Shown one piece after another: positions 36,300 through 45,853 of a stretch of DNA of 64,000 nucleotides. The translations under genes and the position numbers were made by a program. Numbering within the stretch: the first letter of the stretch is position 1; every line of letters starts with the position of its first letter. Under the pieces are notes generated by a model. It was not told the DNA's origin. It ran no database searches and saw only the letters and a list, made by a program, of their open reading frames with translations. The stretch spans positions 26,654 to 90,653 of the forward strand of contig JAVBMF010000004.1 of the NCBI GenBank assembly GCA_031552735.1, given 5' to 3'. The DNA comes from JAVBUY01 sp031552735. GTDB lineage: Bacteria > Bacillota > Clostridia > Christensenellales > Aristaeellaceae.

Positions 36300-37745
36300 T
36301 TGCGCATTGTTCTGACAACCGATACGCCGCAGTTCTTCGCCGATATCGCCGATGTGCTGCGGGTTTTCTTTGGCGAGGCGCAAGTGTTGCCCGAGGGCGA
36401 GCGCGACGCAACGCTGACGCATACGCATGCTGAACGGGACGGCATGTGGCACGAATGCTGCTCGCTTGCGCTGGGCGAACAGACCTATGCGCACGAGGCG
36501 GCCTATCCGGTTGTGACGGGCAGGCTGGAGGCCAAACGATACTTAAAGCGCGCGGTCAAGCTGTGCTGCTATGATCTGTTAAAGCAAGCCACCGGCATAA
36601 AACCGCCGTGGGGGTCGCTGACCGGTATCCGACCGACCCGCCTATTCTACGAGCAGTTGGCGCAGGGAAAAAGCGAGGCAGAGGCGTGCCGCGCGCTGGT
36701 CGATACCTTTGACCTGGCGGAGGACAAGGCGGCGCTGCTGGCCGAGATCGCGCGCAGCCAGCAGGGGCTGATGGACGCTGCCGAGCGCGACGTCGATATC
36801 TATGTCGGCATCCCCTTTTGCACCACGCGCTGCACGTATTGCTCGTTCGCCTCCGGCGAGATCGGTGACGGCAGGCTGGTCGCGCCGTACTTGGCCGCCT
36901 TATCGCGTGAGATTGCCGCCACGCGCGTACTCATCGCCGAGGCGGGGCTTTCCCCGCGCGCGCTGTACATCGGCGGCGGCACGCCCACCGCGCTGACCAC
37001 GCCGCAATTAGACGGACTGATGACAGAACTGGCATCGGCATTCCCTAACGTCGGGGAATGGACTGTCGAGGCCGGACGCCCCGATACGCTGGATAGGGAG
37101 AAATTGCGCATGCTGCGCCGTTATCCGGTGACGCGCATCAGCATCAATCCGCAGACATTGCAGGACGGCACGCTGGCGCGCATCGGCCGCGCGCATACCG
37201 CCGCGCAAACTGCCGAAGCCTATCAGATGGCGCGCGAAGCGGGGTTTGATCACATCAACATGGACCTGATCTGCGCGCTGCCCGGTGAAACCGAGCGCGA
37301 CTTTGCCGATACGCTGGAGAAAGCGGCGCTGCTTCATCCCGAGAGCCTGACCATCCATACGCTGGCCATCAAGCGCGCGTCCAAGCTTAGAGGCATGGAC
37401 TATGCGCCGTGCACTGCCGAGGCCGCGCAGCGCATGGTCGATCGGGGGCGCGAGGCGGCGCATGCGATGGGACTGGCCGCGTATTACCTGTACCGTCAGA
37501 AGTACATGGCGGGCAATCTGGAAAACGTGGGCTATGCGCTGCCCGGCTGCGCTTGTCAGTACAATATCGACATCATGGAGGAGACCACCAGCATCCTCGC
37601 ACTGGGTGCGGGCGCGATTTCTAAGCGTGTGTTCCGTGGCGAAGGGCGCATCGAGCGCGCGCCCAACGTGTCCAACCTCGACCACTATCTGGCTCGCATT
37701 GATGAAATGATTGCGCGAAAGCGGCGTATCTTTCTTGCCCCCTGA
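36300..37745 (+). CDS. hemZ: HemZ-type oxygen-independent coproporphyrinogen oxidase-like radical-SAM protein
   Basis: This 481-residue radical-SAM enzyme has CTTRCTYCSF for the 4Fe-4S cluster, then YIGGGTPTALT and HINMDLICALPGET, both conserved in HemN-like enzymes. The 170-residue N-terminal extension is typical of HemZ. Family members are annotated as coproporphyrinogen dehydrogenases, but many HemN-like proteins have other roles, including heme handling, so the reaction is not certain. The start is a TTG with AGGAGG five bases before it, 9 bases after dtd. Confidence 0.85.
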   Translation: MRIVLTTDTPQFFADIADVLRVFFGEAQVLPEGERDATLTHTHAERDGMWHECCSLALGEQTYAHEAAYPVVTGRLEAKRYLKRAVKLCCYDLLKQATGIKPPWGSLTGIRPTRLFYEQLAQGKSEAEACRALVDTFDLAEDKAALLAEIARSQQGLMDAAERDVDIYVGIPFCTTRCTYCSFASGEIGDGRLVAPYLAALSREIAATRVLIAEAGLSPRALYIGGGTPTALTTPQLDGLMTELASAFPNVGEWTVEAGRPDTLDREKLRMLRRYPVTRISINPQTLQDGTLARIGRAHTAAQTAEAYQMAREAGFDHINMDLICALPGETERDFADTLEKAALLHPESLTIHTLAIKRASKLRGMDYAPCTAEAAQRMVDRGREAAHAMGLAAYYLYRQKYMAGNLENVGYALPGCACQYNIDIMEETTSILALGAGAISKRVFRGEGRIERAPNVSNLDHYLARIDEMIARKRRIFLAP

Positions 37746-37747
37746 CA

Positions 37748-37776
37748 TTGCAAACACAGGGAAAATGCGGTACAAT
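37748..37776 (+). promoter_or_regulatory. Promoter for the cyclophilin-zapA operon
   Basis: TTGCAA and TACAAT are separated by 17 bp, about 54 bp before the cyclophilin start. Confidence 0.72.
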
Positions 37777-37829
37777 AGCGGAGCTGACAGATAACGAGCG
37801 GACGTGTGTCGTCCGGCAAGGAGGGCCCC

Positions 37830-38366
37830 ATGGCTGACAAGAATCCGACCTTTGTGATCGAGATGGAAAACGGCGGCAAGATGTCCGGTGAGCTGTATCC
37901 CGATGTCGCGCCCAACTCGGTCGCCAACTTCATCGAGCTGGCCAATAGCGGCTTTTATGATGGCACGATCTTTCATCGTGTGATCCCGGGCTTTATGATC
38001 CAGGGCGGCGACCCGACCGGCACCGGCATGGGCGGCCCTGGGCATGCGATTCGCGGTGAGTTCTCTCGCAACGGCTTTGAGAAAAACAACCTAGTACATG
38101 ACCGTGGCGTGCTGTCGATGGCGCGCTCGATGAGCCCGGATTCCGCCGGTTCGCAGTTCTTTGTGATGGTGGCGAAGGCGCCACATCTGGACGGCCAGTA
38201 TGCCGGATTTGGCCGCGTGACCGAAGGACTGGACGTGGCCGACGCCATCGTGGGGCAGAAGCGCGACAGCAGCGATCGTCCGCACGCCGAACAGAAGATG
38301 AAGTCCATCCGCGTCGATACGCAGGGCAAGGAATACACGGCCGAAAAGTTGCCTGGCCGCCGATAA
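37830..38366 (+). CDS. Cyclophilin-type peptidyl-prolyl cis-trans isomerase
   Basis: This 178-residue cytoplasmic cyclophilin helps protein folding. FHRVIPGFMIQGGDPTGTG, AGSQFFVMVAKAPHLDGQY and FGRVTEGLDV are the core motifs. The catalytic Arg is in FHRVIPGF. There is no signal peptide. AAGGAGGG precedes the ATG at 37830. zapA follows nine bases later. Confidence 0.94.
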   Translation: MADKNPTFVIEMENGGKMSGELYPDVAPNSVANFIELANSGFYDGTIFHRVIPGFMIQGGDPTGTGMGGPGHAIRGEFSRNGFEKNNLVHDRGVLSMARSMSPDSAGSQFFVMVAKAPHLDGQYAGFGRVTEGLDVADAIVGQKRDSSDRPHAEQKMKSIRVDTQGKEYTAEKLPGRR

Positions 38367-38375
38367 GGAGCAGAC

Positions 38376-38654
38376 ATGGAGAAGATCAAGACCACCGTCC
38401 GCATTGCGGGTAAGGACTATACCATCGTGGGCAGCGACAGCGAGGCGCATATTCACCGCATTGCCACGTATGTTGACCGCCGCATGAGCGAACTGTCGAT
38501 GGCGACGCGCATGCCCCCGGATATGGTGTCCGTGTTGGTGGCGATGAACATGGCGGACGAGCTGATCAAGGCGCAGGACGAGAACAGCCGCTTGCGCCGC
38601 GAACTGCTGGCCAAGAGCCAGCATGGCAGCCCTGTGAAATCATCCGCCAATTGA
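38376..38654 (+). CDS. zapA: Cell division protein ZapA
   Basis: This 92-residue protein has the ZapA N-terminal domain (KTTVRIAGKDYTIVGSDSEA, then HIHRIATYVDRRM) and a helical C-terminus for coiled-coil dimerisation. It bundles FtsZ filaments at mid-cell. AAGGAG precedes the ATG. In Clostridia zapA is commonly followed by a U32 peptidase and mutS2, as it is here. Confidence 0.92.
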   Translation: MEKIKTTVRIAGKDYTIVGSDSEAHIHRIATYVDRRMSELSMATRMPPDMVSVLVAMNMADELIKAQDENSRLRRELLAKSQHGSPVKSSAN

Positions 38655-38667
38655 CCCATGCAGCATC

Positions 38668-38708
38668 GGCGCAGCGCGAACGGAAAGGTTCGTTGCTGCG
38701 CCTTCTTT
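38668..38708 (+). terminator. Terminator after zapA
   Basis: GGCGCAGCGCGAAC pairs with GTTCGTTGCTGCGCC (one or two unpaired bases) across a six-base loop, followed by a TTCTTT tail. Confidence 0.65.
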
Positions 38709-38760
38709 GCAGAAAGAAGAATTTGCGCAAAAGAAGAATTTGAGCGAAAGAAGGACACGC

Positions 38761-41094
38761 ATGGAACTGCTTGCCCCTGCCGGAAACTATGAAGCGCTGC
38801 TCGCGGCCATCGCGCACGGCGCGGACGCCGTGTATTTGGGATACACGGCCTTTGGGGCGCGCAGTTATGCGGGCAACTTTGACGCGGACGGCTTACGGGC
38901 GGCGATTGACTATTGCCATGTGCGCGGGCGCAAAGTGTATGTGACCGTCAACACATTGGTGAAGCAAAGTGAAATGGCCGATGTGTACGACGTGCTCGGG
39001 CTGCTGTGCGATGCGCGCGCCGACGCGGCCATTGTGCAGGACGTCGGGGTGGCGGCGATGGCGCGCCGCTGTTTCCCCGACCTGCCGCTGCACGCCAGCA
39101 CGCAGATGGCGCTGCACAACGCGCAGGGCGCGCTGTTCGCCCGGCAAATGGGAATCGAGCGCATTGTCGCCGCGCGCGAGTGCCCAGTGGACGAGCTGGC
39201 GAAGATGGCCGCCACCGGGGTGCAGGTCGAGGCGTTTGTGCACGGCGCGCTGTGCGTGTCGGTATCGGGGCAATGCCTTTGTTCCAGCATGATCGGCGGA
39301 CGCAGCGGCAACCGCGGCAAGTGCGCACAGCCCTGCCGCCTGCCGTATCACATGGATGACGCAAAGGGATATCTGTTGTCCACGCGTGATCTGATGCTGC
39401 TGGACGAACTGCCCGCGCTGCATACTGCGGGCGTGACCGCGCTAAAGATCGAAGGGCGCATGAAGCGCCCAGAATATGTGGCGGTGGTGGTGGCGGCCTA
39501 TCGCGCGGCGCTGGACGCGCTTCTCGCCGGGCAGCCGTATCGTGCGACAGAGGCGGCCAAGCAGGCGATCCAGCAGGTCTTTCATCGCGGTGGGTTTACG
39601 CGCGGGTATGCGCTGGGTGAGAACCATGCCGCGCTGATGTATAGCGAGCGACCCAACCACGGCGGGCTGCGCATGGGCGAGATCATGTCGGCGTATGGCC
39701 CGCTGGCCAAGATGCGCGCGCTGTTGCCGCTGCACGATGGCGATGGCTTGCAGGTGCGCGGAAAGACCGATATGGATTTTGTGTACGCGGGGCCGGAAAT
39801 CGCGGTCGGCGCGGTCGCGACAATGCGCGTGCCCGAGGGCACAAGGGCGGGCGACAGCGTGTATCGCTTAACCGATGCCGCGCAGATGGCGGCGGCGCAG
39901 GCCAGCACCGCCGAGGGCGGCGCGCGCGTGCCGGTGGATGCGGTATTGACCGCGCAGGTGGGGCAGCCCGCCGAACTGGCGTTGACGGATGGCGTACATT
40001 GCGTGACCGCGCGAATAACCGAGCCCACCAAGGCCGCGCAGCAGCGTGCGCTGGATACGGCGACCGCGCATGCGCAAATCGCCAAGATGGGCGGCACGCC
40101 CTTTGTGCTGGCGCAGTTTGATTTTGACAGTGAGGGCGCGTTCCTGCCGGTGTCGGCGCTCAATGCGCTGCGCCGTGACGCGGTGGCCGCGCTGCAGGCG
40201 GCGAGAATGGCACGCCCGATCCGGCGCAAGATGCCCTTGGAGATGCCGACGCTGGACAAGATAAGTGGCACACCGCATCTTTACGCGCGCACGCCGGATA
40301 TCGGGCGTGCGAGGGCGCTGCGCGATGCCGGAGCCGACCGCATCGTTTGGTCGCCCGAAGACTATCGCACCGAGGCGCTGGACGCGGCGGTCAATGGCAA
40401 CGATGGTCCGGTCTGGTTCGCGCTGCCGCAGATGGCGTGGCGCGACGAGCTGGACGAGCTTGCGGCTTGGATCAGGGAAAACGCGCGGCATTTCTCCGGC
40501 GTGGTGCTTGCCAACCCGGGGCAATGCGCGCTGGACTTTGACGCGCTGCCCGCCATCGCCGACGCGCCGATGCATGCTTGGAACAGTTGGGCGGCGCAAG
40601 TGTGGCAACAGCATGGCTGCATGCGGGCGACGCTGCCGCCGGAACTCAACGCGGCGGAACTGGCCGAGCTGACCGCGCAGGGCGGCGCATGGGTGTTGCC
40701 GGTCCATGGCCGCGCACAACTGATGCTGCTGGCGCACTGCCCGCGCCTTTTCGCGCGCGGTCAAACGGAGCAGGCGGGATGCGATCTGTGTGGGCAGGGA
40801 ACGCCGCTGTCGCCCATGACCGACCGCAAAGGGTACGCCTTTCCGATGCGCCGCGTGCGCCTGCCACACGGCTGCATGGTGCGAATGTATAACGCGCTAC
40901 CGACTTGGCTGCTAAAGGACAAGCACCTTACGCGCGCGCTGGCGCTGGGCGCGGATATCCGGCTGGATTTCACGGATGAATCGCTCAATGTTTGCGAGCG
41001 TATCGTCCGCGCCGCGCGCGCGGCGATGTGCGGCCAGCCAACCGACGAATGGACAGACACCACCGCCGGGCATTTTGCCCGGGGCGTGGAATAG
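38761..41094 (+). CDS. U32-family peptidase (collagenase-like, DUF3656)
   Basis: This is a 777-residue protein. The N-terminal half is the U32 domain: MELLAPAGNYEALLAAIAHGADAVYLG at the start, then RECPVDELAKMAATGVQVEAFVHGALC and a cysteine-rich CSSMIGGRSGNRGKCAQPCR. The C-terminal half begins with a DUF3656-like region near residue 370. Some U32 proteins of this size act in hydroxylation of tRNA or RNA (RlhA type) rather than proteolysis, and the cysteines fit an iron-sulfur site. The ATG at 38761 has GAAGG upstream. Confidence 0.88.
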   Translation: MELLAPAGNYEALLAAIAHGADAVYLGYTAFGARSYAGNFDADGLRAAIDYCHVRGRKVYVTVNTLVKQSEMADVYDVLGLLCDARADAAIVQDVGVAAMARRCFPDLPLHASTQMALHNAQGALFARQMGIERIVAARECPVDELAKMAATGVQVEAFVHGALCVSVSGQCLCSSMIGGRSGNRGKCAQPCRLPYHMDDAKGYLLSTRDLMLLDELPALHTAGVTALKIEGRMKRPEYVAVVVAAYRAALDALLAGQPYRATEAAKQAIQQVFHRGGFTRGYALGENHAALMYSERPNHGGLRMGEIMSAYGPLAKMRALLPLHDGDGLQVRGKTDMDFVYAGPEIAVGAVATMRVPEGTRAGDSVYRLTDAAQMAAAQASTAEGGARVPVDAVLTAQVGQPAELALTDGVHCVTARITEPTKAAQQRALDTATAHAQIAKMGGTPFVLAQFDFDSEGAFLPVSALNALRRDAVAALQAARMARPIRRKMPLEMPTLDKISGTPHLYARTPDIGRARALRDAGADRIVWSPEDYRTEALDAAVNGNDGPVWFALPQMAWRDELDELAAWIRENARHFSGVVLANPGQCALDFDALPAIADAPMHAWNSWAAQVWQQHGCMRATLPPELNAAELAELTAQGGAWVLPVHGRAQLMLLAHCPRLFARGQTEQAGCDLCGQGTPLSPMTDRKGYAFPMRRVRLPHGCMVRMYNALPTWLLKDKHLTRALALGADIRLDFTDESLNVCERIVRAARAAMCGQPTDEWTDTTAGHFARGVE

Positions 41095-41106
41095 GGGGCA
41101 AAGGGC

Positions 41107-43464
41107 ATGACCGAACGAACCCTGCGTGTGCTGGAATTTACCAAGATTCGCGCGCAATTGGTCGCGCACACCATCACCACGATGGGCGCGGCGCTGGCTG
41201 AGCACCTGATGCCGGGTAACGACATCGGGCTGATCAACGCCGCCCAGCAGGAGACCGAGGAAGCGCACATCCTGCTGAACTATCTGGGCGGCAGTCCGCT
41301 GACCTCCTGCGACGATGTGCGCCAGCAATTGAAGCTCGCGGAGATCGGTTCCACACTGTCGCCGCGCGCGCTGCTGGATGTGGCGGCGTGCATGCGCGCG
41401 TCCCGCGTCGCGCGCGACGCGCTGATGACAGACCGCGAGAACACGCCCGCGCTGACCACGCTGGCCTCGCATCTGGTCACCTTTCACCGCCTGGAGAGCG
41501 ACATCACCTCCGCGATTCTGAGCGAGGAGGAGATCGCTGATTCCGCCAGCCCCGCGCTGGCAGACATCCGCCGCCACATGCGCCAGTGCCACGACAAAGT
41601 GCGCGAGAAGCTCAACGCGATGATCCACAACACGACCTTCCAGAAATACCTGCAAGACCCGATTATCACCATTCGTGGCGACCGGTTTGTGATCCCAGTT
41701 AAGCAGGAGTATCGCAGCCAGGTGCCCGGTCTGATCCACGACCAATCGACCACCGGGCAGACGCTATTCATTGAGCCCATGGCGGTGGTGGAGATCAACA
41801 ATGATCTGAAAGAGTGGATCGCCAAGGAGCGCGCCGAGATCGACCGCATCCTGGCAGCTTTCTCCGCCGAGATCGCGCCCAATGCACCCGGACTGGCCGC
41901 CAATCTGGATATCATCGGGCGGCTGGACTTCTCCTTTGCCAAGGCGGCGCTGTCGCGCGGCATGTTCGGCGCGCAGCCCAAGCTGAACAATCGCGGTTAT
42001 ATCCGCATCGTGCGCGGGCGGCATCCGTTGCTGGACCCCAAAACCGTGGTGCCCAGTGACCTGTGGCTGGGGGATCCGTTCACGACGCTGGTCATCACCG
42101 GCCCGAATACCGGCGGCAAAACCGTGACGCTCAAAACCGTCGGTCTTTTGACCCTGATGGCGCAGGCAGGGCTGCACGTGCCCGCCGATCTGGGCACCGA
42201 GTTGGCGGTGTTTGACGACGTGTTCGCCGACATCGGCGACGAGCAATCTATCGAGCAGTCGCTGTCCACCTTCTCCAGCCACATGAAAAACATCGTCGAT
42301 ATCCTGGCTGGGGTGACGACCAACAGTCTGGCGCTGTTCGACGAACTGGGCGCGGGCACCGACCCGACCGAGGGCGCCGCGCTGGCACAGGCAGTGCTGT
42401 CCACACTGCTGGAAAAGCAAGTGCGTACCATCGCCACCACACACTACAGCGAGCTGAAGGAATACGCACTGACCACGCCCGGCGTGGAGAACGCGTCGGT
42501 GGAGTTTAACGTAGAAACGCTGCGACCGACCTATCGCCTGTCGATTGGCGTGCCCGGTAAGTCCAACGCGTTTGAGATTAGCCAGCGGCTCGGCTTGCCC
42601 GAGGAGATCATTGATAGGTCGCGTAAGCTGCTGTCCAAGGAACAGATTCGCTTTGAGGACGTGATCGCCAACGCCGAGTATCACCGGCAGGTGGCCGAGC
42701 GCGAGCGGCAGCTGGCCGAGCAGGCGCGTCAGGAGATGATCGCCATGCGCGATCAGGCCGAGGCCCAGCGCAAGAAACTGGAAGAGCAGCGCGATGCCGC
42801 CTTGAAGAAAGCCAAAGAGGATGCGCGTCGCATCTTAGAGAACGCGCGCAGCGAGTCCGAGGCCATCATCAGCGACCTAAAACGCATGAAGAAAGAGGGC
42901 GCGGTGACGCCGGAGCATGAGGTGCAGAAGCTGAAACAAAAGCTGGTCGCCTCCATCGGCGATATGAACGACGCGCTGGCCACGCCGGTGTCGCGCGCCA
43001 CCGAGCCGCCCAAGGACCTCAAAATCGGCGAGCGCGTGCGCATGCTGCACTTAAATGGCGAAGGCACCGTGCTGGCCGCGCCCGACGCCAAAGGCGAGGT
43101 GCAGCTGCAAGTCGGCGTGATGAAGATGAAGGTGCATATCTCGCAGCTCGAGCGTGTCAAAGAGGACAAGGCCAAGGAGAAGGCGCGCGTGCGCAGCATG
43201 GTGGATATCACCAACCGCGCGGTGGCCACCGATGTGGACCTGCGCGGCATGGCGCTGGACGAGGCGCTGGACACCGTCGATAAGTTTCTGGACGACGCGG
43301 TGCTGTCCGCGCTGGGCGAGGTGTATATCATCCACGGCAAGGGCACCGGCACACTGCGCACCGGTATCCACGCGCACCTGAAAAAGCATCCGCATGTCAA
43401 GGCATTCCGGCTGGGACGCTATGGCGAGGGCGAGGAAGGCGTGACCGTGGTCACGCTGAAATAG
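41107..43464 (+). CDS. mutS2: Endonuclease/ribosome-rescue ATPase MutS2
   Basis: This 785-residue protein has the MutS core ATPase (Walker A GPNTGGKTVTLK, Walker B region LALFDELGAGTDPTEG), a long coiled coil (about 515-620, rich in Glu, Arg and Gln) and a C-terminal Smr domain. The Smr domain runs from about 700, with DLRGMALDEAL and IHGKGTGTLR. MutS2 suppresses recombination or, in Bacillus, splits collided ribosomes; it does not take part in mismatch repair. It has no mismatch-recognition domain. It lies 12 bp downstream of the U32 gene. Confidence 0.96.
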   Translation: MTERTLRVLEFTKIRAQLVAHTITTMGAALAEHLMPGNDIGLINAAQQETEEAHILLNYLGGSPLTSCDDVRQQLKLAEIGSTLSPRALLDVAACMRASRVARDALMTDRENTPALTTLASHLVTFHRLESDITSAILSEEEIADSASPALADIRRHMRQCHDKVREKLNAMIHNTTFQKYLQDPIITIRGDRFVIPVKQEYRSQVPGLIHDQSTTGQTLFIEPMAVVEINNDLKEWIAKERAEIDRILAAFSAEIAPNAPGLAANLDIIGRLDFSFAKAALSRGMFGAQPKLNNRGYIRIVRGRHPLLDPKTVVPSDLWLGDPFTTLVITGPNTGGKTVTLKTVGLLTLMAQAGLHVPADLGTELAVFDDVFADIGDEQSIEQSLSTFSSHMKNIVDILAGVTTNSLALFDELGAGTDPTEGAALAQAVLSTLLEKQVRTIATTHYSELKEYALTTPGVENASVEFNVETLRPTYRLSIGVPGKSNAFEISQRLGLPEEIIDRSRKLLSKEQIRFEDVIANAEYHRQVAERERQLAEQARQEMIAMRDQAEAQRKKLEEQRDAALKKAKEDARRILENARSESEAIISDLKRMKKEGAVTPEHEVQKLKQKLVASIGDMNDALATPVSRATEPPKDLKIGERVRMLHLNGEGTVLAAPDAKGEVQLQVGVMKMKVHISQLERVKEDKAKEKARVRSMVDITNRAVATDVDLRGMALDEALDTVDKFLDDAVLSALGEVYIIHGKGTGTLRTGIHAHLKKHPHVKAFRLGRYGEGEEGVTVVTLK

Positions 43465-43473
43465 GAGAAGCAG

Positions 43474-44034
43474 ATGGAACACCTTGGAACAAGGACGATT
43501 GAAACCGAGCGGCTGACGCTGCGGCCCTTCCGCATAGGCGACGCGCAGGCGATGTTCGACGGATGGGCGAGCGACTACGAAGTGGCGCGCTATATGCGCT
43601 GGCAGCCGCACGAAAACGTAGCGCAGACGCGCGAGATATTGGCCGAGTGGATCGCCGAATATGGCGTGAAACCCGACCTGTACCGCTGGGCAATCGCGTG
43701 CAAAGACGGCGACCTGCCCATCGGGTCTATCGGCGTCTTTATGGAGAACGAGGTCGATCAGCGCGCTGAGGTGGGCTACTGCGTCGGCCGCGCGTTCTGG
43801 GGGCAGGGCTATGTGACCGAGGCGCTCAAAGCGGTGCTGCGCTATATGTTGTTGGAAGTTGGGCTCAACCGCGTCGAGGCATATCACTCGGTGCGCAACC
43901 CCGGCTCCGGCGCGGTGATGCGCAAGGCGGGCATGACCTATGAGGGCTGCGCGCGGCAGAAGTATCGCACCAAAGAGGGGTTCCACGACAGCGACGAGTA
44001 TGCCATTTTGCGAAGCGATCTGAAAGAGGGATGA
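43474..44034 (+). CDS. GNAT N-acetyltransferase, RimJ/RimL type
   Basis: This 186-residue protein begins IETERLTLRPFRIGDAQAMF, the usual start of RimJ/RimL-like acetyltransferases. The acetyl-CoA-binding loop is near RAFWGQGYVTEAL, and the strand NRVEAYHSVRNPGSGAVMRKAG follows. It should acetylate an amine on a protein, peptide or small molecule; the substrate is unknown. It lies nine bases after mutS2 and overlaps the next GNAT gene. Confidence 0.9.
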   Translation: MEHLGTRTIETERLTLRPFRIGDAQAMFDGWASDYEVARYMRWQPHENVAQTREILAEWIAEYGVKPDLYRWAIACKDGDLPIGSIGVFMENEVDQRAEVGYCVGRAFWGQGYVTEALKAVLRYMLLEVGLNRVEAYHSVRNPGSGAVMRKAGMTYEGCARQKYRTKEGFHDSDEYAILRSDLKEG

Positions 44035-44597
44035 GCGCGTTGGAACGCATGCTGTGGATGAAGCCCTGCGAGGGCTATGAGCAGGAGCTAATGGGGTTGC
44101 TGCAAGAATTTGCCGCCGCGAGCGAGAAAGCCGTGCCCTATGGCTTACACTATGGCGAGAAGGACTTTCCTGCCATCTTAGCGCGCGAGCGCCTGATGGA
44201 AAACGGAGAGAATCTGCCCGATGGATTCGTGCCGTCCACTACTTATTGGCTGGTGCGCGAGCGTGACGGGCGCATCGTGGGTGCGGGCAATCTGCGCCAC
44301 ATGCTCAATGACGACCTGACCGACTTTGGCGGGCATATCGGCTACGGCGTGCGCCCCAGCGAGCGGCGCAAGGGCTATGCCACGCGTATCCTTGCCAAGA
44401 TGCTGCATGAGGCGTCGGCGCACGGCATTTCTCGCGCGCTGGTCACCTGCAACGCCGACAACACGAGCAGCGAACGCACGATCCTGAAAAATGGCGGCGT
44501 GTACGAGGATACGCGTATCGAGCCCAGCGGCAACCCTGTCAAGCGGTTTTGGATCGATACCACGCCGTATCAGAGCTGCCCGTGCGGCGCACATTAG
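44031..44597 (+). CDS. GNAT N-acetyltransferase (second)
   Basis: This is a roughly 188-residue acetyltransferase with the core IGYGVRPSERRKGYATRIL (acetyl-CoA loop R-x-x-G-Y-A) and LVTCNADNTSSERTILKNGG. The substrate is unknown. The ATG at 44031 overlaps the previous stop (ATGA), but its GAGGG is directly adjacent. A TTG at 44040 has better spacing from the same site, so the true start may be three codons later. The tail YQSCPCGAH carries two cysteines. Confidence 0.85.
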   Translation: MSALERMLWMKPCEGYEQELMGLLQEFAAASEKAVPYGLHYGEKDFPAILARERLMENGENLPDGFVPSTTYWLVRERDGRIVGAGNLRHMLNDDLTDFGGHIGYGVRPSERRKGYATRILAKMLHEASAHGISRALVTCNADNTSSERTILKNGGVYEDTRIEPSGNPVKRFWIDTTPYQSCPCGAH

Positions 44598-44624
44598 AGC
44601 ATAGTAGGTGGCGGAGGGATGCGC

Positions 44625-45740
44625 ATGAAAAAAACCGTACTGGGGCTGGTGGTGATGGGCATCGTATGCGCGATGCTAGGCGCGTCTGTCGCGCTGGCTG
44701 TGCAGAACAAACTGCCCGCGAATGCGGAAAACGCGCAGGCGCAGGGGGGCTTTGTGCCGGAATTGCCGGGGTTTGAGAGCCCCATTGCGCAGGTGGTTGA
44801 TACCGTGCTGCCCAGCGTGGTCGGCGTCAGCAACCGTGGCTATCAGTTCCGCTTTTCCACTCGGACGGTCGAACAGGCGTCCGGCTCCGGCGTGGTCATC
44901 ACCGAGCAGGGGCATATCGTTACCAATTATCATGTGATTGAGGGCGCCAAAGAGGTCGGCATCATCGCGCACGGACAAGAATACACCGCTGAGGTAATCG
45001 GTACCGATCCGCTGACCGATTTGGCGGTGGTGCAGGTGAAAAATGCCTCGCTGCCCGCCGCACGCATGGGCGATTCCGATGCCGAGCGTGTGGGCAATTG
45101 GGCCATCGTCATTGGCAACCCGCTGGGCCAGCAGTTTGCCGATACCGTGACGGTGGGTGTCATCAGCGCGGTCAATCGAGAATTAGAAGATTCGGTCGTC
45201 AAGATGATCCAGACCGACGCGGCCATCAACGCCGGCAACAGCGGCGGCGGTTTGTTTAACACCAAGGGCGAGTTGATTGGCATCCCGTCGATGAAGTTCT
45301 ATAGCACCGGCATCGGACAGGCCAGCATCGAGGGCATTGGCATGGCCATCCCGATCAATGTCGCGCGGCCGATTGTCGAGAGCCTGATTGAGCGCGGGCA
45401 CATGGTTCGCCCGCGCATTGGGGTGGGGATCGCGACGATCTCGGGTACCGACAAGGTGGAGCCAGGCCATCTGCCCGCGGGCGTGTTTGTCAACAGCGTG
45501 GAGGACAACGGCCCGGCGGGCAAGGCGGGGCTGATGGCCGGCGACATCATCCTCTCCGCCGATGGGCGGCGCGTGAAGCGATACACCGACCTGACAGACC
45601 GCATCAATACGCACGCGGTTGGCGACACCATCACGCTGGAAGTATATCGCATCCCCGGCTTGGCCGCGCTGACCATCAGCGACGAGATTCCAGCGGGCGA
45701 ACGCATCACGCTGGAGGTGGTATTGGGAGGCATCGACTGA
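44625..45740 (+). CDS. HtrA/DegP-like serine protease with PDZ domain
   Basis: This 371-residue protein has an N-terminal anchor or signal (about 5-27), a trypsin-like domain and a C-terminal PDZ domain (about 270-360, GVFVNSVEDNGPAGKAGLMAGDIIL). The catalytic triad is His103 (TNYHV), Asp132 (TDLAV) and Ser206 (GNSGGG). It degrades or refolds damaged proteins outside the membrane. GGAGGG precedes the ATG at 44625. It lies 28 bp after the GNAT genes. Confidence 0.95.
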   Translation: MKKTVLGLVVMGIVCAMLGASVALAVQNKLPANAENAQAQGGFVPELPGFESPIAQVVDTVLPSVVGVSNRGYQFRFSTRTVEQASGSGVVITEQGHIVTNYHVIEGAKEVGIIAHGQEYTAEVIGTDPLTDLAVVQVKNASLPAARMGDSDAERVGNWAIVIGNPLGQQFADTVTVGVISAVNRELEDSVVKMIQTDAAINAGNSGGGLFNTKGELIGIPSMKFYSTGIGQASIEGIGMAIPINVARPIVESLIERGHMVRPRIGVGIATISGTDKVEPGHLPAGVFVNSVEDNGPAGKAGLMAGDIILSADGRRVKRYTDLTDRINTHAVGDTITLEVYRIPGLAALTISDEIPAGERITLEVVLGGID

Positions 45741-45790
45741 CGCAGGGGCATGGATGCAAATGTTGATTGCCCAGCTCAATACTTCGTGTA

Positions 45791-45819
45791 TTGATTTTTC
45801 ATTTGCAGGATGTTACAAT
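45791..45819 (+). promoter_or_regulatory. Promoter for the AT-rich methyltransferase-like gene
   Basis: TTGATT and TACAAT are separated by 17 bp, inside a region whose base composition already matches the AT-rich gene. Confidence 0.72.
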
Positions 45820-45853
45820 AAATAAAAAAATACAAATGTTGGAGGAATGAGCG

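Noticed and set aside
38702..38755. Repeated AAGAAGAATTTG-like units before the U32 gene
   Set aside because: Two or three short A-rich repeats around a terminator tail; no array structure and likely chance or slippage.
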